Shown: positions 1 to 7,888, counted from the first letter of the stretch. The stretch: DNA of 41,112 nt from CAVQAH01 sp963784195 (GCA_963784195.1 CAWARA010000034.1:1-41112), one strand, 5' to 3'. Translations and numbers: made by a program. Notes: generated from the sequence alone by a model not told the origin.

Positions 1-259
1 TGAAGAGCGCACGGCATTTCGGAGTTGCTCCATTGGACCGGACTCCATGCGGACCTTGCCTCAAAGCACACCCGTCAAAACAGGCACGATCCTGGGCCAT
101 CAGTCTGGCATGTGACGTGCATTGATGACGATGCCATCGCGAGGCTCGTTCTGATGTCGATCACCGGGAAGGTGGCCCCAGGAGGTCTTCGCCAGTGGAA
201 CCTGGTCAGCCCATTCGTCGGATACTGCAGCCACGCCCAACCGGTCGTGGGCCGGGCTA
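1..259. other. Left edge, no gene called
   Basis: Open frames cross this stretch on both strands, but none shows a signal peptide, a recognisable motif or a convincing ribosome-binding site, and they overlap the sortase gene in other frames. It probably holds the upstream region of the sortase gene. No clear promoter was picked out. Confidence 0.4.
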
Positions 260-985
260 TTGGCAGAACGCACGGCCTGGGGGTTCGGCCTCGTCTGCCT
301 GGTGGCGTGCGGCGCGCTGTACATCGACGGGGCCGTGGGTGCCCGGCACGAACTCGAGCGCTTTGCGATCCTCCAGGCGGCTGCGCTCGAGGAGTCCCCG
401 GCACCGGACCTGAGTCTCTGGGACCCGGAACGCATCAGCGCCTGGCGGCGGACAGTGAGCGAACCCGCACCTCCACCGCTCGCGGTCCTGCGCATTCCGA
501 AGCTTCGCCTGGAGGTGCCGGTCCTGCGGGGGACCGACGACTTCACGCTCAACCGCGCGGTGGGTCACATCGACGACACGGCACTGCCAGGGACGGAGGG
601 CAACTCCGGAATCGCCGGGCACCGCGACGGGTTCTTCCGAGGCTTGAAAGACATCGGCCGTGACGATGCCATCGAGCTCGAGACGCTTCAAGGGAAGGAA
701 GTCTACCGCGTCGAACGGATCTGGGTCGTCGACCCGGAGGACGTATCGGTGCTCGACCCGACGCCCACGCGCTCGCTCACGCTGGTCACCTGCTATCCGT
801 TCTACCACGTCGGTCCGGCGCCGCAACGCTACATCGTACGCGCCGTGCGCGCCGATGCGGCCGCCGGCGGTTCTCTGGGACCGCTGAGCAGTGTCCTGCG
901 TGTCGGGCGCGCAGCAGATCAGGGAGCGGCCCGCGTGCTCTACGCGGGAGATCGGACGGTCAGGGAACTGAGATCTGAGAACTGA
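260..985 (+). CDS. Sortase, class D/E-like transpeptidase
   Basis: Sortases cleave an LPxT-type sorting signal and join the substrate to an amino-group acceptor at the cell envelope. All three expected active-site elements are visible in order: His in GIAGHRDGFFRGL (about residue 120), Cys in LTLVTCYPF (about residue 177), and Arg in QRYIVRAV. A hydrophobic stretch at residues 8-24 (GFGLVCLVACGALYIDGA) is the likely membrane anchor. The start used is TTG at 260; no strong Shine-Dalgarno decides it. At 241 residues it has normal length for the family. The stop lies 35 bases before the ATG of the next gene, whose C-terminus has a matching sorting signal, so the two look like an enzyme and dedicated substrate in one operon. 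The family is certain; the class within it is not. Confidence 0.9.
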   Translation: MAERTAWGFGLVCLVACGALYIDGAVGARHELERFAILQAAALEESPAPDLSLWDPERISAWRRTVSEPAPPPLAVLRIPKLRLEVPVLRGTDDFTLNRAVGHIDDTALPGTEGNSGIAGHRDGFFRGLKDIGRDDAIELETLQGKEVYRVERIWVVDPEDVSVLDPTPTRSLTLVTCYPFYHVGPAPQRYIVRAVRADAAAGGSLGPLSSVLRVGRAADQGAARVLYAGDRTVRELRSEN

Positions 986-1020
986 AGGGAACCTTGGAAA
1001 CGGGAGGAACAGGAGGCTTT

Positions 1021-1818
1021 ATGACGCGTGCAGCGATTCGGTTCGTGTTATGTGGTGCGCTTGTGTGCTTGACGGCAGCCGTCACGTTTGCGCAGACGGC
1101 AACGTCGACAACGGAGACCAAGAAGTTCCAGATCATCGCGGTGGATGGCAACCAGCTCGTTGTCAAGTTGCCTGAAGGCACGCGGGAACTGACGGTGCCC
1201 GACGACTTCCGCTTCAACGTCGACGGCAAGATGCTATCGGTTCATGAGCTGAAGCCTGGCATGTCGGGTACTGCGAACGTTACGACGAAGACCACCACCG
1301 TCCCGGTCACGGTGACCGAGGTGAAGGACGGGATCGTCACGAAGGCCCTGGGCACGAGCATTATCGTCGCCACCGACGGCGGCTACAAGATGTTCTCCCA
1401 GAGCGATATCGACAAGCGCGGTGTCAAGATCATGCGCAGTGGCAAGCCCGCGCAGATCTCCGACTTCCGTGAAAACGACCGGCTCACGGCGACCATCATC
1501 ACGTCGAAGCCGCCACGGGTCATGACCCAGAAGGAAGTGAACGCGACACTTGCCGCGAGTGGTGCAGCAGGTGCAGGCGCAGGTGCGGCCGCGGCACCCG
1601 CACCCGCTCCCTCGTCCGCAGCCGCTGCGAAGCCGGCAGCATCGGCCCCGTCAACAGCAGCGGCGCCGTCCTCGACCGCGGCGGCCACCTCGGGGGGTGC
1701 TGCGCCGAGGAAACTGCCGAAGACCGCCAGCCCCGTGCCGCTTCTCGGGCTCACAGGCTTGGCTTCGCTCCTTGCGGGGTTGGGCCTCACCGTCAGGAGA
1801 CGTCGCGCGACGCACTAG
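1021..1818 (+). CDS. Secreted protein with LPKTA sorting signal (sortase substrate)
   Basis: The 265-residue product has an N-terminal signal peptide (MTRAAIRFVLCGALVCLTAA, cleavage probably after VTFA), a globular part of short beta-strand repeats (IIAVDGNQLVVKLPEGTREL and related), and an Ala/Pro/Ser-rich linker at about residues 178-228. The C-terminus is a textbook sorting signal: LPKTAS at residue 232, then a hydrophobic span (PLLGLTGLASLLAGLGLTV) and a basic tail RRRRATH. The ATG at 1021 is preceded by AGGAGG-like sequence (GGAACAGGAGGC), so it is preferred over the upstream TTG at 994. It follows a sortase gene directly and is its probable substrate. The globular part is not assigned to a named family; its strand pattern resembles the periplasmic protein at 7297-7845. 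Confidence 0.85.
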   Translation: MTRAAIRFVLCGALVCLTAAVTFAQTATSTTETKKFQIIAVDGNQLVVKLPEGTRELTVPDDFRFNVDGKMLSVHELKPGMSGTANVTTKTTTVPVTVTEVKDGIVTKALGTSIIVATDGGYKMFSQSDIDKRGVKIMRSGKPAQISDFRENDRLTATIITSKPPRVMTQKEVNATLAASGAAGAGAGAAAAPAPAPSSAAAAKPAASAPSTAAAPSSTAAATSGGAAPRKLPKTASPVPLLGLTGLASLLAGLGLTVRRRRATH

Positions 1819-1835
1819 CAATTCGCAAACGGGTG

Positions 1836-1870
1836 GCGGGCCGCGCTCGTATGTGAGAGCCGCGGCCCGC
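1836..1870 (+). terminator. GC-rich hairpin after the sortase substrate gene
   Basis: GCGGGCCGCG at 1836-1845 pairs perfectly with CGCGGCCCGC at 1861-1870, and CTC/GAG extends the stem inward with one bulged base. It starts 18 bases after the stop codon. No T-run follows, so intrinsic termination is possible but not proven; it could also be an mRNA-stabilising stem before the DUF502 gene. Confidence 0.5.
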
Positions 1871-1960
1871 GCAATGTCCCAGATTGCAGGCGCATCTTCT
1901 CGAGCAGAAGAGAGGGGCGCCTCGCTTACTCCTCGTGAACGAGGGCCAGGGAAGGCCCAC

Positions 1961-2590
1961 ATGAAATACGCACGCGCAGTCATCACCAGCACGGTCGTCG
2001 GGGGGTTGTTCATCGTCGTGCCCGTGTACCTGGCGGTGCTCCTGCTGCTCAAGGGCATGAAGACGGCCGGGAGCCTGGTGCGGCCCATCGCAGTGTTCGT
2101 CCCTGACTGGCTCCCGGCCGAGGGCCTCTTGTCTCTGCTTCTGGTGCTGGGACTGTGCTTTCTTGTCGGTGCCGCTGTGCGTACTCCAACGGGGCGCGAG
2201 ACCCGTGAGCGCTTGGAACTGATGTTCTTCGAGAGGCTTCCCGGGTATAGCCTGCTGCGCAGTTTGACACAGCGATTGGCGGGAGACAGTGAGGAGAGCA
2301 CCTGGCAACCGGCACTGGTCGAAATCGAAGACGCGCTGGTCCCGGGGTTCATCATCGAAGAGCTCGACGACGGCCGCTTGACGGTCTTCGTCCCGTCGGT
2401 GCCCACACCACTTGCCGGAGCCGTATACGTCCTCCGCCGTGAACGCGTGCACATCATCGACGTCCCGTTCACCCAGGCGATCAGATCCGTCTCTCGGTGG
2501 GGGTCAGGGTCGAAAGACCTCGTGGCAGCGATGCGAACAGGGGTGACGGGTCTGTCGGATCGGCGGCCGGTCGAGAGACGGACCTCGTGA
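1961..2590 (+). CDS. DUF502 family membrane protein
   Basis: This 209-residue protein has two predicted membrane helices near its N-terminus (about residues 8-30, VITSTVVGGLFIVVPVYLAV, and about 55-72, LLSLLLVLGLCFLVGAAV). A soluble region with the DUF502 pattern follows: FFERLPGYSLLRSLTQRLAG, then PALVEIEDALVPGFIIEEL and VFVPSVPTPLAGAVYVL. The function of the family is not established. The frame is open further upstream, but the hydrophobic N-terminus and family length favour ATG at 1961. The gene lies 142 bases after the sortase substrate gene, behind a hairpin, and 34 bases before the SYLF gene, so it probably shares a transcript with the latter. Confidence 0.8.
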   Translation: MKYARAVITSTVVGGLFIVVPVYLAVLLLLKGMKTAGSLVRPIAVFVPDWLPAEGLLSLLLVLGLCFLVGAAVRTPTGRETRERLELMFFERLPGYSLLRSLTQRLAGDSEESTWQPALVEIEDALVPGFIIEELDDGRLTVFVPSVPTPLAGAVYVLRRERVHIIDVPFTQAIRSVSRWGSGSKDLVAAMRTGVTGLSDRRPVERRTS

Positions 2591-2624
2591 AATCGTTTCA
2601 ATTATTGGGCGCAAGGAGCATGAA

Positions 2625-3185
2625 ATGACAACGACGTGGATGGCAGGCGTTCTTGCAGGCGCGGCACTCATTTGTGCGGCACACCCGTCAATCGCTCAGG
2701 ACAAGGAAAAGAGCGACGCCGCCGAACTTGCGAGTGCGTCGCAGGCCGCCTTGCAGCAGCTGTACGCCAGCGTGCCGCTGGCGAAGGAACTCGGGCCCAA
2801 GGCGCACGCCATTCTGGTGTTCCCCAAGGTCACGAAGGCCGGCCTCGGGGTCGGTGGGCAGCATGGCGAAGGCGCTCTGTTGAAGGGCGGGAAAGCGGTT
2901 GCCTATTACAAGACGACCGGCGCTTCGTTCGGACTGCAGGCGGGCGCCCAGCAATACGGCTATGCGATGTTCTTCATGAACGACAAGGCGCTCGCGGAGC
3001 TGGACAACGCAAAGGGGTTCGAGGTCGGCGTCGGGCCAAGCGTTGTCCTGATGGACGAGGGCATGGCGAAGACGACCACGACCACCACGCTGAAGGACGA
3101 TATCTACGCCGTCGTCTTCGGACAGAAGGGACTGATGGCGGGCCTCGGCATACAAGGCAACAAGATCTGCAAGATCACGCCCTAA
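2625..3185 (+). CDS. SYLF (Ysc84-type) lipid-binding domain protein, secreted
   Basis: The 186-residue product starts with a signal peptide (MTTTWMAGVLAGAALICAA, cleavage after SIA). It continues into a SYLF/Ysc84 domain: KAHAILVFPKVTKAGLGVGG, GEGALLKGGKAVAYYKTTGA, SFGLQAGAQQYGYAMFFM and FEVGVGPSVVLMDEG. The family binds phosphoinositides in eukaryotes. In bacteria the proteins are exported and their role is poorly defined, with lipid binding assumed. The ATG at 2625 follows an AAGGAG-type site (GCAAGGAGCATGAA). The gene converges on the Mla operon with only 18 bases between the stop codons. A lipid-binding protein beside a lipid-transport operon is suggestive but does not prove shared function. 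Confidence 0.85.
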   Translation: MTTTWMAGVLAGAALICAAHPSIAQDKEKSDAAELASASQAALQQLYASVPLAKELGPKAHAILVFPKVTKAGLGVGGQHGEGALLKGGKAVAYYKTTGASFGLQAGAQQYGYAMFFMNDKALAELDNAKGFEVGVGPSVVLMDEGMAKTTTTTTLKDDIYAVVFGQKGLMAGLGIQGNKICKITP

Positions 3186-3203
3186 TAGTCGAACAGCGGA
3201 TGT

Positions 3204-3821
3204 TCATCCACCGGTCTCCTGAGCCGCTCGTGCGACGCTTTGCGACGCCAACGTCTGAAGGAGCCGTCCGGCGGCCGCAGCGAGATCGCCCGGCGGCTGC
3301 GACGAGACCGGCTCGCTGCCACGGATCACCTGCGTGGAGACGGTGCGGTCGGTGCGAGTAATGACGAGCTCGATCGCCCCGATCAGATGGACGCCTGCCC
3401 CAGACTCGAGATGCCAGGCGATCAGCGTGACGGCTATCGCCGGGGCATTGCCCGAGTCGACGAGCCGAACACGCGGGCTCGAGGAAAACGCGAGCCGCAG
3501 CGCCGAGTCGAGATAGCGGGACGGCGAGGACGACCAGCGCCAGACCGCGTCCTCGACCAATTCGCCGTCTGCTTCTTGATGGAGCAGCCGGCGACCGATA
3601 TGCCCGCGTGCTTGTGTTTCGGCGAGCCGGACAGGAATCGCGTCCGCAGCAGGTCGCTGACTCGGCGAAGGCGGCTGGCTCCCCGGATCCCCGGGATCGA
3701 TAAGTCGAGGCTCGATCATGCGCGCAGGAATCACGTCGGGCCGCTTCAGTTGGCAGGCCGACCCTCCGGTGCCGGCCAGCGTCAGAAGCAGGACGATCGT
3801 CGAGCAGCGATGGCGCGTCAT
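3204..3821 (-). CDS. ABC-transport auxiliary lipoprotein (PqiC/DUF330-like)
   Basis: Starting from the ATG at 3821 this is a 205-residue lipoprotein. Its signal peptide is MTRHRCSTIVLLLTLAGTGG and ends in a lipobox-like SAC with Cys at about residue 23. The body has the pattern of auxiliary lipoproteins of MCE systems: IPVRLAETQARGHIGRRLLH, VWRWSSSPSRYLDSALRLAF, and a C-terminal DLAAAAGRLLQTLASQSVA helix. Family members sit at the outer membrane and accept or pass lipid from the MCE ring. As the bases stand the gene is in frame with the MCE gene without a stop. The internal signal peptide makes an independent start, or a sequencing indel upstream, much more likely than a real fusion. Confidence 0.75.
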   Translation of the reverse strand: MTRHRCSTIVLLLTLAGTGGSACQLKRPDVIPARMIEPRLIDPGDPGSQPPSPSQRPAADAIPVRLAETQARGHIGRRLLHQEADGELVEDAVWRWSSSPSRYLDSALRLAFSSSPRVRLVDSGNAPAIAVTLIAWHLESGAGVHLIGAIELVITRTDRTVSTQVIRGSEPVSSQPPGDLAAAAGRLLQTLASQSVARAAQETGG

Positions 3822-4817
3822 CGATCGTCTTGGATCCTTGTCCTTGGGGTCCTTGTCCTTGGGCCTTGGTTTGCGCGGACCGTAGACCACCGATTCGGGT
3901 TGTTCTTCCATTCTCCGGGCGAGCTCGCGCACCTGCTCGAGTGCCTCCCGGATCTCCGGCAGCGCACGACGGAAATCGTCGGCGGCCATGCTCGTGCGAT
4001 CGAGCGCGTCGCGTACCGACTGGGTCGAGCGAGGCACATCGGCGTCGCGCATGGCGGTGCGCGCCTCTTCCGCAAGCTTGACGAGAGTGCCCTCGGGGCC
4101 CATCACCCGGTCGATCTCCGTCGCGATCTGTGTCATCTGCGCGGTCGTGGCCGTGAAGAACGCCCGCGAGTCGGCGCTCAATTGAGGCAACTGGCTCTCC
4201 CGAATGATGCGTTCGACGTTGGTGAAGAAGCGGTCGCTTCGGTCCAGACTCTCGGGCATTCTCGCCACGATCTCCCCAACCGTCCGCAGCGTCATTTCGG
4301 CACGCTCGAGGACGGCCGGCAGACGATCCCGCGCCTCCGCCAACGGAGAGGGCATCGACGCCACGTAGGGCCGATTCGGCGTGAAGCCGAGTGGGATTGG
4401 CGGAGGAGGATTGCTGGGTATATCAAGCAACAGGTATGCCTCCCCCGTGACCGGGTTAGCGACAACACGGGCTCGAAGGTCTGGAAACATCACTGCAAGA
4501 TCGGCCTGTCGCTGCAGGCGCTGCACATTCGCGCCGATGGTCGTCAGCCGATCCAGGAACAACTCGAATCCGATCTGGATCGTCTTGCCGCCTGGATCGA
4601 CCTGAAGATCCGACACACGGCCCACGGGCACCCCGCGAAACCTGACGGGGCTCGAAATATCCAGTCCGCTGACATTCTCCGTGACGTATGTGACCAGCTC
4701 GATCACCGCACGGCGCCTCATTCGCTCGACGAAGAACAGCCCTGTCGCGATGATGACGGCGAGGGCCAGGGCCACGAAAATCCCCAGCCGTGTGTAACTC
4801 TTCTCTACGGCCATCAT
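3204..4817 (-). CDS. mlaD: MlaD-like MCE protein, open in frame into the downstream lipoprotein
   Basis: MlaD-type proteins form a periplasmic hexameric ring that carries phospholipid between the membrane permease and its partners. Residues 10-30 are a membrane anchor (LGIFVALALAVIIATGLFFV). The MCE domain is at about 38-115 (VTENVSGLDISSPVRFRGVP, then VGRVSDLQVDPG), followed by an amphipathic helical region. The start ATG at 4817 shares one base with the TGA of the ATPase gene. The frame does not stop where an MlaD gene should: after a Lys/Asp/Pro repeat near residue 325 it runs into a complete lipoprotein beginning at residue 333. In another frame a TGA at 3818-3820 overlaps that lipoprotein ATG as ATGA, the normal operon arrangement. 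I therefore think the fusion comes from a one-base indel in the direct repeat at 3835-3864. The MCE portion is 3822-4817. Confidence 0.8.
   Translation of the reverse strand: MMAVEKSYTRLGIFVALALAVIIATGLFFVERMRRRAVIELVTYVTENVSGLDISSPVRFRGVPVGRVSDLQVDPGGKTIQIGFELFLDRLTTIGANVQRLQRQADLAVMFPDLRARVVANPVTGEAYLLLDIPSNPPPPIPLGFTPNRPYVASMPSPLAEARDRLPAVLERAEMTLRTVGEIVARMPESLDRSDRFFTNVERIIRESQLPQLSADSRAFFTATTAQMTQIATEIDRVMGPEGTLVKLAEEARTAMRDADVPRSTQSVRDALDRTSMAADDFRRALPEIREALEQVRELARRMEEQPESVVYGPRKPRPKDKDPKDKDPRRSMTRHRCSTIVLLLTLAGTGGSACQLKRPDVIPARMIEPRLIDPGDPGSQPPSPSQRPAADAIPVRLAETQARGHIGRRLLHQEADGELVEDAVWRWSSSPSRYLDSALRLAFSSSPRVRLVDSGNAPAIAVTLIAWHLESGAGVHLIGAIELVITRTDRTVSTQVIRGSEPVSSQPPGDLAAAAGRLLQTLASQSVARAAQETGG
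3835..3864. repeat. 15-bp tandem direct repeat at the MlaD/lipoprotein junction
   Basis: Two adjacent copies of TCCTTGTCCTTGGGG (the second ends in C) encode the KDKDP repeat on the minus strand. Such a repeat is a plausible place for slippage or an assembly indel, and this is where the expected stop codon of the MCE gene is lost. Confidence 0.8.
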
Positions 4818-5581
4818 CAGACTCCATGACTCGCGGTCGATGCCGGTGACGATCGCGTGAAGAAGCCGTGCACGAACGGGATGGTCGACTGGTCTCGCAG
4901 CGTGCGGGGATCGCCGCGCGCGACGATCCCCTTCGCGATCTTGTCCAGAACGATGCAGCTGTCAGCCACGAGGAAAATGCTCGGCAGCTCGTGGGTGACA
5001 ATGACGATGGTGATCCCGAGGTCGCGGCTCAGGGTGAGGATCAGCTGATCCAGCTCGTAAGCGGTGATCGGATCGAGCCCGGCAGACGGCTCGTCGAGGA
5101 ACAGGAGATCGGGTTCGAGCATCATCGCTCGTGCGATCCCGGCGCGCTTCTTCATGCCGCCAGAGATCTCGCCGGGCCGATGTCCGGCAAACGGCCCCAG
5201 TCCGACGAGGTCCAGCTTCGCCTGGGCCAATTCCCGCACAAGGCTGCCTCGAACCGACGTCCACGTCGTCAGCGGCAGCGCGAGATTCTCGGCGAGCGTC
5301 ATCGAGCTGAACAGCGCGCCCGACTGAAAGAGCACGCCGAAACGCGGGACGCCTTCATAGCGATGCGGCGCTCCAAGGCCGTCGATATCGATATCACCTG
5401 CCAGCGGCCGCTCGAGACCGATCAGGTATCGCAGCAATGTGCTCTTGCCGCTGCCCGATCCACCGAGGATCGTAAGGGTGGTGCCGCGCTCGACATCGAA
5501 GGTGACGTGCTCCATCAGCACGCGCGACCCCCATCCGATGCGGAGGTCCTTGACGGCGATGTGCGGCCGCGGGTGAGACAT
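4817..5581 (-). CDS. mlaF: Mla-type ABC transporter ATPase
   Basis: This is the ATP-binding subunit of a phospholipid ABC transporter. The 254-residue product shows Walker A GGSGSGKST (about residues 36-44), the Q-loop FQSGALFSSMTLAENLALPL, the signature SGGMKKRAGIARAM (about 140-153), Walker B LLFLDEPSAGLDP, and the switch His in VIVTHELPS. The LSGGMKKR form of the signature is typical of MlaF/Ttg2A ATPases. The start is the ATG at 5581, two bases after the stop of the permease gene; the longer open frame upstream overlaps the permease in another frame. Its stop shares a base with the mlaD start, so the operon is tightly coupled. Confidence 0.93.
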   Translation of the reverse strand: MSHPRPHIAVKDLRIGWGSRVLMEHVTFDVERGTTLTILGGSGSGKSTLLRYLIGLERPLAGDIDIDGLGAPHRYEGVPRFGVLFQSGALFSSMTLAENLALPLTTWTSVRGSLVRELAQAKLDLVGLGPFAGHRPGEISGGMKKRAGIARAMMLEPDLLFLDEPSAGLDPITAYELDQLILTLSRDLGITIVIVTHELPSIFLVADSCIVLDKIAKGIVARGDPRTLRDQSTIPFVHGFFTRSSPASTASHGV

Positions 5582-5583
5582 GA

Positions 5584-6798
5584 TCAGAGGCCCATCAGGG
5601 CGAACAGCAGGGTGAACAGAGAACTGATGACGATGACGCCGAAGATCGAGAGCACGACCGCGGTCGTCGTTCGCGCACCGACTTCCGCCGCACCGCCCGC
5701 GGTGGCGAGGCCCTGACCACACGCGATCAAACCGATCGCCAGCGCCAGGAACGGAGCCTTGACAAGTCCCTGCAGGAGGCTCGTCGCGGTGATGGCGTCC
5801 GCCGTCGCCGTCAGGTAGGCTCGCGTCGACATATCCGTGAGGCTGACCGTCGCGACCAATCCGCCGAGAATCGCCAGCACGTCGCCGACCCAGGTGAGCA
5901 CTGGAACCGCAAGGACGAGCGCCACGCACCGTGGCACGACCAGCCATCTCACGGGATCGAATCCCATGGCGCGCAGCGCATCGATCTCCTCCGATACCTT
6001 CATCGTCGCAATCTCGGACGCGAGGCCCGCGCCCGACCTCCCTGCCACGACAATCGCGGTGATCAGCGGACCCAGCTCGCGGAAATGTGCCACGACCACG
6101 AGCTCCGGCACGTAGGCCGTCGCGCCGAATCGTCCGAGCTGCGACACGCCAAGGAAGCCGACGATCAGGCCGACCAGGAGGTTGGCGCCGCTCGCCACCG
6201 GCAGTCCTCCCGCGCCAATCTGCTGCACCAGATGCGGTAACGACCGCCAGTCGACGGAGCGTCGTTCCGCCAGGGCCTGCCCCGCGGCAAGCGCGTTGTG
6301 ACCGATGAAATCCAGCGCACTCGTCAGGGTGCTGAGCAGCTGAGCGGCAATCGACCCGACACTCGCGAGCACCGCGTACTGACGCGGCTTGACCTCCGCC
6401 GTGACCGTCCGACGCTGCCGATAGAGTGCGATCAGACGCGCGGCTTTCGGGTTGCCCTCGGCCAGGACGTGCGTGCTGGGACCCCGTGCCTCTACGCGAT
6501 CGAGGAGCCGGGCGAGTTGGACGGCACCTGCTCCGTCGATGTCGTCCACACCCGCGAGATCAAGTTCGACAGCGCTGCAGCCGGCGAGCGACGTTTCCAT
6601 GTTCGCGATCTCCTGAGCGGTGGTCACGGCGTGAGGGAGATCGATCGGACCGGTGAGGATCAGACGGGCGCTGTCGCCTTCGCGATCGGCGTGAACCACA
6701 ACCCCCATCGCCTGGATCCTCCGGCGTTCAGCGGCCTCGAATTTGGAGCGCGTCTCGGGCACAGCATTCTGCCGTGCGGAGCGTCGCGACATGGGCAT
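5584..6798 (-). CDS. mlaE: Mla-type permease with N-terminal STAS domain
   Basis: The C-terminal 260 residues are an MlaE permease. Membrane helices include LLVGLIVGFLGVSQLGRFGA and VLSIFGVIVISSLFTLLFAL; conserved segments include VVVAHFRELGPLITAIVVAG, RSGAGLASEIATMKVSEEID and ALRAMGFDPVRWLVVPR. In front lies a STAS domain (VVVHADREGDSARLILTGPI, AVELDLAGVDDIDGAGAVQL), equivalent to the separate MlaB protein of E. coli, so permease and regulator are one chain here. The frame is open to 7053, but the extra 85 residues look non-coding. ATG at 6798 (MPMSRR) or 6792 is chosen, with GGCGG about 10 bases upstream; this start is uncertain. It is the first gene of the operon. Confidence 0.88.
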   Translation of the reverse strand: MPMSRRSARQNAVPETRSKFEAAERRRIQAMGVVVHADREGDSARLILTGPIDLPHAVTTAQEIANMETSLAGCSAVELDLAGVDDIDGAGAVQLARLLDRVEARGPSTHVLAEGNPKAARLIALYRQRRTVTAEVKPRQYAVLASVGSIAAQLLSTLTSALDFIGHNALAAGQALAERRSVDWRSLPHLVQQIGAGGLPVASGANLLVGLIVGFLGVSQLGRFGATAYVPELVVVAHFRELGPLITAIVVAGRSGAGLASEIATMKVSEEIDALRAMGFDPVRWLVVPRCVALVLAVPVLTWVGDVLAILGGLVATVSLTDMSTRAYLTATADAITATSLLQGLVKAPFLALAIGLIACGQGLATAGGAAEVGARTTTAVVLSIFGVIVISSLFTLLFALMGL

Positions 6799-7296
6799 AG
6801 CAACCGCCGTGCCCGGGACCTCAGCGTGGGTTCGCGGAAATTCGTCGGCGGCGCACGACATTTCGGGGGCACTCCGACCGAGCGGATATGGTCCCTTCAC
6901 AAGGGGCTGATGGCTGTCACGCCCCGTGCGGCCCAGCCGATACCGGCCCCGGCCCTGGAGCAGCGGAATACTGGCGGCCTGATGGCCCACGGTATTCCGG
7001 ACGGCCTCCGTCAGACGGGGTGAGCCGCCGGAGGTTCGCGCGCAAATCGTCAATGAATCTGGTCGCTATCTGCTTTCTCCCCACGGCACGTGGACTGCAG
7101 TGTTCACGTATGGCCCGAGGACGTAATCCCGTGCATGTGCCGTGGACCGCTTGATCGGCGAGGGGCAACGGGAGCTTCAGATCCGAGGGGCAGCGGGAGC
7201 TTCAGATCCACGGAAACGCTACGCGTCGCCGGCTAGTGCTCCCAGAGCATTGGCCCGGGGGAAGCATCGCGCACCAAAGCGCGACTAGGAGGGCAC
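6799..7296. other. Divergent intergenic region upstream of mlaE and the periplasmic protein gene
   Basis: This stretch separates two divergent genes and should carry both promoters. The only structure I can support is a 25-bp tandem duplication at 7160-7209. The minus-strand frame open across 6799-7053 reads as Arg/Pro/Ser-rich sequence without hydrophobic or domain character and is not called as coding. Confidence 0.5.
7160..7209. repeat. 25-bp tandem duplication
   Basis: Two adjacent 25-base units, 7160-7184 and 7185-7209, both of the form GAGGGGCarCGGGAGCTTCA plus GATCC, differ at one base. They lie about 90 bases upstream of the ATG at 7297. They could be a duplicated regulatory site or a recent slippage product. 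Confidence 0.85.
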
Positions 7297-7845
7297 ATGA
7301 AACGGTTGGTCGTAGGAATGGCAGCGGCAGGTCTGGTGTCGATGGCGGGCATGGCCATGGCCCAGTCCAAGACGGTCAGGTCGGAGATGAGAACGGAGAC
7401 GGCCACCGTCGAGGCGATCGACGCCTCGGCCCGCACGGTCACCCTCAAGAAACCTGACGGTACCTTCACGACGGTCACAGCGGGGCCGGAGATCAAGCGG
7501 TTCGCGGAGGTCAAGGTCGGCGACAAGGTCACCGCGAAGTACTACGAGAACCTCATCATCCGGGTGAAGCAGCCCGGCGAGTCGGACGTGGTTAGCAGGA
7601 CACAGGCCACGACTGGTTCCGAACAGGCCATGCCTGGTGGCACCAAAGCCAAGCAAGTGACGATCACTGCCACGATCGCGGCTATCGACATGAACACCCC
7701 GACGATCACCTTCACCGGGCCAAACGGCTGGAAGTACACGTCCAAAGTGCAGGACAAGGAGGCTCTTGCCAAGGTGAAGGTTGGCGACAAGGTCGACATC
7801 GTCTGGACAGAAGCAATGCTGGTGTCGCTCGAGCCCGGCACGTAG
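7297..7845 (+). CDS. Periplasmic protein with two beta-repeat units, function unknown
   Basis: The 182-residue product has a clear signal peptide (MKRLVVGMAAAGLVSMAGMA, cleavage after AMA-Q). The mature part holds two related units: TATVEAIDASARTVTLKKPD ending in FAEVKVGDKVTAKYYENLII, and TATIAAIDMNTPTITFTGPN ending in LAKVKVGDKVDIVWTEAMLV. The repeat suggests two small OB-like or DUF5666-like beta domains; that is pattern matching, not an assigned family. The ATG at 7297 follows an AGGAGG site (GACTAGGAGGGCAC). A hairpin follows the stop, so it seems to be a single-gene unit. Confidence 0.75.
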   Translation: MKRLVVGMAAAGLVSMAGMAMAQSKTVRSEMRTETATVEAIDASARTVTLKKPDGTFTTVTAGPEIKRFAEVKVGDKVTAKYYENLIIRVKQPGESDVVSRTQATTGSEQAMPGGTKAKQVTITATIAAIDMNTPTITFTGPNGWKYTSKVQDKEALAKVKVGDKVDIVWTEAMLVSLEPGT

Positions 7846-7860
7846 GTAACCTCTTCTACA

Positions 7861-7888
7861 CCGGGGCGGTCAGCCGTGATCGCCCCGG
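7861..7888 (+). terminator. Terminator-like hairpin
   Basis: CCGGGGCGGTCA at 7861-7872 pairs with TGATCGCCCCGG at 7877-7888, a 12-bp stem with one G-T pair and a 4-base loop. It begins 15 bases after the stop of the periplasmic protein gene. No T-run follows. Confidence 0.65.

Noticed and set aside
25..663. Plus-strand open frame of 212 codons at the left edge
   Set aside because: It is Arg/Pro/Gly-rich and overlaps the sortase gene, whose active-site motifs are clear in another frame.
6799..7053. N-terminal extension of the MlaE frame by 85 residues
   Set aside because: The extension has no domain or membrane character and the STAS domain begins well after the ATG at 6798.
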